Origin: Heliocidaris erythrogramma
Lineage: Eukaryota; Echinodermata; Echinoidea; Camarodonta; Echinometridae
DNA: 64,000 bases
Reading direction: 5' to 3'
Assembly: GCA_025617745.1 (NCBI GenBank)
Contig: CM046855.1
Coordinates: 14,849,880 to 14,913,879 of the forward strand
Below are positions 60,674-64,000 of the stretch, piece after piece. Both the position numbers and the translations under genes were made by a program. The notes under the pieces are model-generated. The model was not told the DNA's origin, made no database searches, and was given only the letters and a program-made list of their open reading frames with translations. Position 1 is the stretch's first letter. Every line of letters begins with the position of its first letter.

Positions 60674-60722
60674 TTTGCTTCGACGGGAGCCCGGATAGCT
60701 CAGTTGGTAGAGCACTGGTCAT
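60674..60722 (+). repeat. Inverted half copy of the tRNA-like repeat
   Basis: 49 bp match the reverse complement of 60438-60486 with one or two changes, including CGACGGGAGCCCGGATAG and GGTAGAGCACTGGTCAT. The copy breaks off in the anticodon loop. With the copy at 60401 it forms an inverted repeat around a 187-bp spacer. Confidence 0.85.
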
Positions 60723-60763
60723 ACAACAGCTTTGGCAACTCTTGTGGAAATAAATACAATGTG

Positions 60764-60900
60764 AAAGGAAATGAAAGAATAATGGTTGCGTAACTTAAAT
60801 CAAAGTTGCCCAGCGCTGTCCTCCCTTTTTGATTTTTTTGCAAAGTTGCAAAGGCAACTTTGATTTAAGTTACGCAACCATTATTCTCTCATTTCCTTTT
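60764..60900. repeat. Long hairpin: 47-bp arms, 42-bp loop
   Basis: Arm 60764-60810 (AAAGGAAATGAAAGAATAAT...) and arm 60853-60900 are reverse complements with one mismatch. The loop is T-rich. No direct repeats are evident at its edges. Confidence 0.9.
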
Positions 60901-60921
60901 ACCTGGGTATATAAGAAAAGA

Positions 60922-60961
60922 ATTTACTTCACCTGGGTATATATACCCAGGTGAAGTAAAT
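60922..60961. repeat. Perfect 40-bp palindrome
   Basis: ATTTACTTCACCTGGGTATA is followed by its exact reverse complement, centred at 60941/60942. The right half merges with the SINE-like tail that follows. Confidence 0.95.
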
Positions 60962-61116
60962 GGGTACCCGGTATATAAGAAGAAATTCCTTGAATGTCTT
61001 AGCGCTTACATGGCGGCTTGGCTAGAGCCGGGATAATAATATTATACTTTGTATTAAGCGCAGTAGAGTATATTTATATAGTAACTGCGCTATAAATTAA
61101 CATTATTATTATTATG
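60942..61116 (+). repeat. SINE-like 3' part with GCGC...TATAAATT-(ATT)n tail
   Basis: Landmarks are GTGAAGTAAATGGGTACCCG, GGCTTGGCTAGAGCCGGGAT, TATTAAGCGCAGTAGAGTAT and ACTGCGCTATAAATT before (ATT)n. The GCGC pair is self-complementary and the tail resembles 56110-56173 and 29013-29060. No tRNA-like head is attached here. Confidence 0.6.
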
Positions 61117-61136
61117 TCAAAGTCAATATTTTTTTT

Positions 61137-62062
61137 ATGTGAACAGATAATGATGGAACAGAATGAAGCAGGTCACTCGGTTAATTTACAAGCTTTCGGC
61201 ACCTGGCCTTCTTCAAGTTTATTTGCTAAATCAAACAGAATGAAACAAATAATAATAATAAGCAAATAAACAAAACTAAAGACAACAGAACAGAATTATC
61301 ATAAAGCTGGCAACATAAATCAACATGAGTAAGTGAAATTGAAGAGATGTTGCCCAGCAGGAGTAAGTGAAATAACGAAAATGGAACTCAATAGAAACAA
61401 AAGTGAGCAAAGTAAACAATTACCTGACTTTTAAAGGGATATTCAACCGCAGATTGTGGACGTTTTTATGCCGCGAGAGGGCACCGTGATCGTTACTTGA
61501 TCATGCCGTTGCCCCGCGAGGCTCAAGCTTCGGAAAGACTCGTCGCCGCACAACATGCAATCTCCGCATCAGCTCGAGCTCTCGAGTCGTGCGAGAATCG
61601 GTCGGCTTTGTGCAGTCGAATGTCCAACGGCCGCGTTCGACGCACAAAGTTTGTGTACGAGTGAATGGGGCTTACGCAATCCTGACTTTCCCCACGGCGG
61701 CCTGGTGTCGTATCCCTTTAAGGTCGAAGCAAATAGATGTATATAATGTTGTCTCGTGTGTAATGTGTAGGTGTTCTTGTGCAAAAATACGGACGTCATG
61801 TAGAGGGCGTTTACTACACAAGTAAGTAAATGGGTGCGTCCGACCGACGTTGTTTACTCTGCTCACTTACTCCTTTTGATTTATATTGCCAACTTTACGA
61901 TAATTCTGTTCTGTTGTCTTTAGTTTTGTTATGTTGCTTGTTATTATTATTTGTTTCATTATTTTTGATTTAGCAAATAAACTTGAAGAAGGCCAGGAGC
62001 CGAAAGCTTGTAAATTAACCGAGTGACCTGTTCCATTCCGTTCCATCATTATCTGTTCACAT
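61137..62062. mobile_element. Element with ~190-bp inverted ends, interrupted by a TTAA element
   Basis: The left arm 61137-61330 (ATGTGAACAGATAATGATGG...) is mirrored by the right arm 61866-62062 at roughly 85-90 percent, including TTTACAAGCTTTCGGC, GGCCTTCTTCAAGTTTAT and the AATAAT tract. The TTAA miniature element 61435-61717 sits in the middle. No coding sequence was seen. Confidence 0.75.
61435..61717. mobile_element. TTAA miniature element (283 bp), intact copy
   Basis: TTAA at 61431-61434 and 61718-61721 flank AGGGATATTCAACCGC and its partial inverse GTATCCCT. The interior is GC-richer than its surroundings and has an alternating GAGCTCGAG block. It lies within the larger inverted element 61137-62062. 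Confidence 0.75.
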
Positions 62063-63895
62063 ATCTAAATTTAACATGGTTCAACCGAACGATACACACA
62101 TCCACACCTCTCTCGCTATATATATATATAATTATCTTTATGTGTTACCTAGGACACTTTTTGGTTCACTTGAATGAACACAAAATGGCCCTTACTAAGA
62201 TGGTAAACCATTTAATTATCAAGATGAATAACTAGTGCATAGCATCTAAATAAGGACAAATTAATCATTTGTCTTTTTTCTTAATGGTTGACCTTGGTGA
62301 CGTAAGTTTGCAGTCGCAGCAGCTGTACAAATGATATTATGCCGAGCAGCCCGTTACATTTGTAAGAATTCATCAATTTTTCTTAATCATGTCTATTTAA
62401 AGACGCCTTTTTCAAACAACTTAGATTCGTCTACGGAAACGTGTCAAAAAAGTTTATCGACAAATAAGAATTATCAATATAATTAATTAAATGGCAACCA
62501 CCTGGTGTATTTTTCATATTGACAGAGAAAAAAGACAAAGTGTTTGTTAAACTTTCTTTTGTTTAATCCAATTTTTCTATGTTTTCTTGGGTTCAGATTC
62601 TAAGTGTCATTTAATCTCCTGTCTAGTTATTTGTCCGTTATTTCACTGTGTTTTAATTGTTTTGTCCTTTGAAACAGGTGCATTTGTGAGAATTAATTAA
62701 TTTTTGCGAAAGACTTTTTGTTTTGTTTACAGAGACGCTTTTCAAATCGGGAATCGTTGCGCAGCTGTTATTTCAATTTTAATTCATTTATCTAATGTCA
62801 TAGAGATCAGAATATAATGAGGGAAATTTAAAAATGCAAAATTAAAATAGAAATTTGCAACAGAAAAATTAAAATGAGAAACCCTTGACAGACAGGTAAA
62901 TCTTGATCGAAGGGTAATTGTCAAACTTTTGAAGATAATGGCTTGAGCTTTTATAAGTTGAGACATAGGCCTATCATTTAGAACCAAAAGATACCTTTCT
63001 GTTTATTTGTGTGCCTAGCTTGATTACTCTTGGTAAGTCATTGATTACTGTATTCCTTTGCAAATAGTTTTCGTCATTATCGTGTAACAGATGCTATTGT
63101 GAGTTCAATAACTTTTAAAAGGCAATGAATACAAATATAGGCGTCGGGTAAAGTGATAAAATGAAACTGAATATTCGTCTAATTTCAATGACAGTAATAA
63201 AAGAAATCGTGAAAAAAGACACTTCATTCGTTACTTTTATTGCCTTAAAAGTGGTTAATTCTATAAATTCTCATCAATATCATTAGAAAATAAAGGAAAA
63301 TATGAAATGCCCATATTATTTCCGTTTTTATTTGATACAGCTTTAAGAAAATATGAATGAATGCTGTACCAATTTTAGTAGTCGATTTCGCTTTAATTTG
63401 TTTTCGACACACATGTTGTCACATTAATATTTTGCTATATTTCAATTTTAACAATCACTGGCGTAGCTTCGGTCCAACCATTGAGGGGTCACTCCGGGGC
63501 CACTGGCGTCATGGATGAGTATACTGGTCTTACTTTGGTGGATGAAATGCGGAGGAACAAGCTATCAATATTAGAGGAGTGTGCGGCCGGGGGTCGTATT
63601 ATTTTGTTTCACGTTCCTTTTCACCATTTCATTTTCTTTCTCCCTCTGTCTCTTTCTCTGTCCCTATATCTCTCTCTTGTTTCTATGTCCCCCTTTTCGC
63701 CATTCGAGGGGGGGGGGGGGGTGAAGAGCACGTGCCCACTTCGATACGTAACCAATGCTGATAATAAGCAAATATTTGCCGTATGGATGCTTCGTATAAA
63801 CGTAATTGAAAATGCAATTAAAACCATTTTATAGGCAAATAGGCAAAAGGTTTAACAAGATTAAGGGTAAATAAATTCGACAAGTACAATTTTGC
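62063..63895. other. No gene seen; upstream region of the edge gene
   Basis: AT-rich sequence with a (TA)n at 62117-62130, a TC tract at 63640-63680 and a 14-G run at 63708-63721. It would include the distal promoter of the signal-peptide gene at 63957. Confidence 0.45.
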
Positions 63896-63930
63896 ATAAA
63901 TAGATCAGGCACCTCAGAATATAATCACAC
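63896..63930 (+). promoter_or_regulatory. TATA-like box and initiator ahead of the signal-peptide ATG
   Basis: ATAAATA at 63896-63902 is followed by TCACAC with its central A at 63927, about 31 bases downstream, which is the canonical TATA-to-start spacing. The ATG at 63957 follows 30 bases later. The support is positional only. Confidence 0.35.
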
Positions 63931-63956
63931 AACAAATCTACTAGTTGAATACGAAG

Positions 63957-64000
63957 ATGAGGAGAGTACTTGCAATCTGCGTCTTGGTAACCTGTTTGGG
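63957..64000 (+). CDS. Start of a secreted-protein gene, cut by the window edge
   Basis: An ATG with G at -1 and A at -3 opens a frame reading MRRVLAICVLVTCLG up to the last base. Two arginines followed by a run of aliphatic residues is a typical secretory signal peptide. Upstream lie a TATA-like ATAAATA (63896-63902) and a TCACAC initiator-like site about 30 bases further on, which would leave a 5' leader of roughly 30 nucleotides. Compact promoters and short leaders of this kind are common in highly expressed small secreted proteins. The mature protein is outside the window, so no family can be named. With only 14 codons visible, chance remains possible. Confidence 0.45.
   Translation, partial: MRRVLAICVLVTCL

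Overview
The window is AT-rich, intron- and repeat-dominated animal nuclear DNA. There are no operons, and almost every long open frame is a by-product of a repeat. The repeat content (tRNA-derived SINEs ending in a GCGC-TATAAAT-(ATT)n tail, CR1/L1-type LINE remnants, Helitron-like elements with about 161-bp core repeats, TTAA-flanked and hAT miniature elements) suggests an echinoderm, most likely a sea urchin. That assignment is inference from repeat style, not from a database search.

The main gene runs on the minus strand. Three exons join in phase: 40419-40490 (start codon and signal peptide), 23680-23777 (first half of a thrombospondin type 1 repeat) and 11239-11393 (rest of that repeat and start of the ADAMTS-type cysteine-rich region). 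A likely fourth exon lies at 9008-9042 and a doubtful fifth at 4637-4692. The product is the N-terminus of a secreted papilin/ADAMTS-like matrix protein without a protease domain. The introns are about 16.6, 12.3 and 2.2 kb and hold most of the repeats listed. The rest of the gene should lie on the minus strand beyond position 1.

An unrecognised pair of phase-compatible minus-strand exons (22440-22656 and 21941-22083) sits inside the second intron. At the right edge, a plus-strand signal-peptide start (63957 onwards) behind a TATA-like box and an initiator looks like the first codons of another secreted-protein gene.

From about 43.4 to 62.1 kb the DNA is a graveyard of mobile and foldback elements. 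It holds a broken THAP-domain gene, a 3.0-kb direct tandem duplication (46840-49864 and 49868-52881) whose breakpoint cuts a hAT miniature element and abuts a perfect 48-bp palindrome, nested TTAA elements, LINE and SINE remnants, and a cluster of palindromes at 60.4-61.0 kb. I found no CRISPR array, no rRNA and no intact functional tRNA gene. All calls come from reading sequence by eye; no homology search was run.
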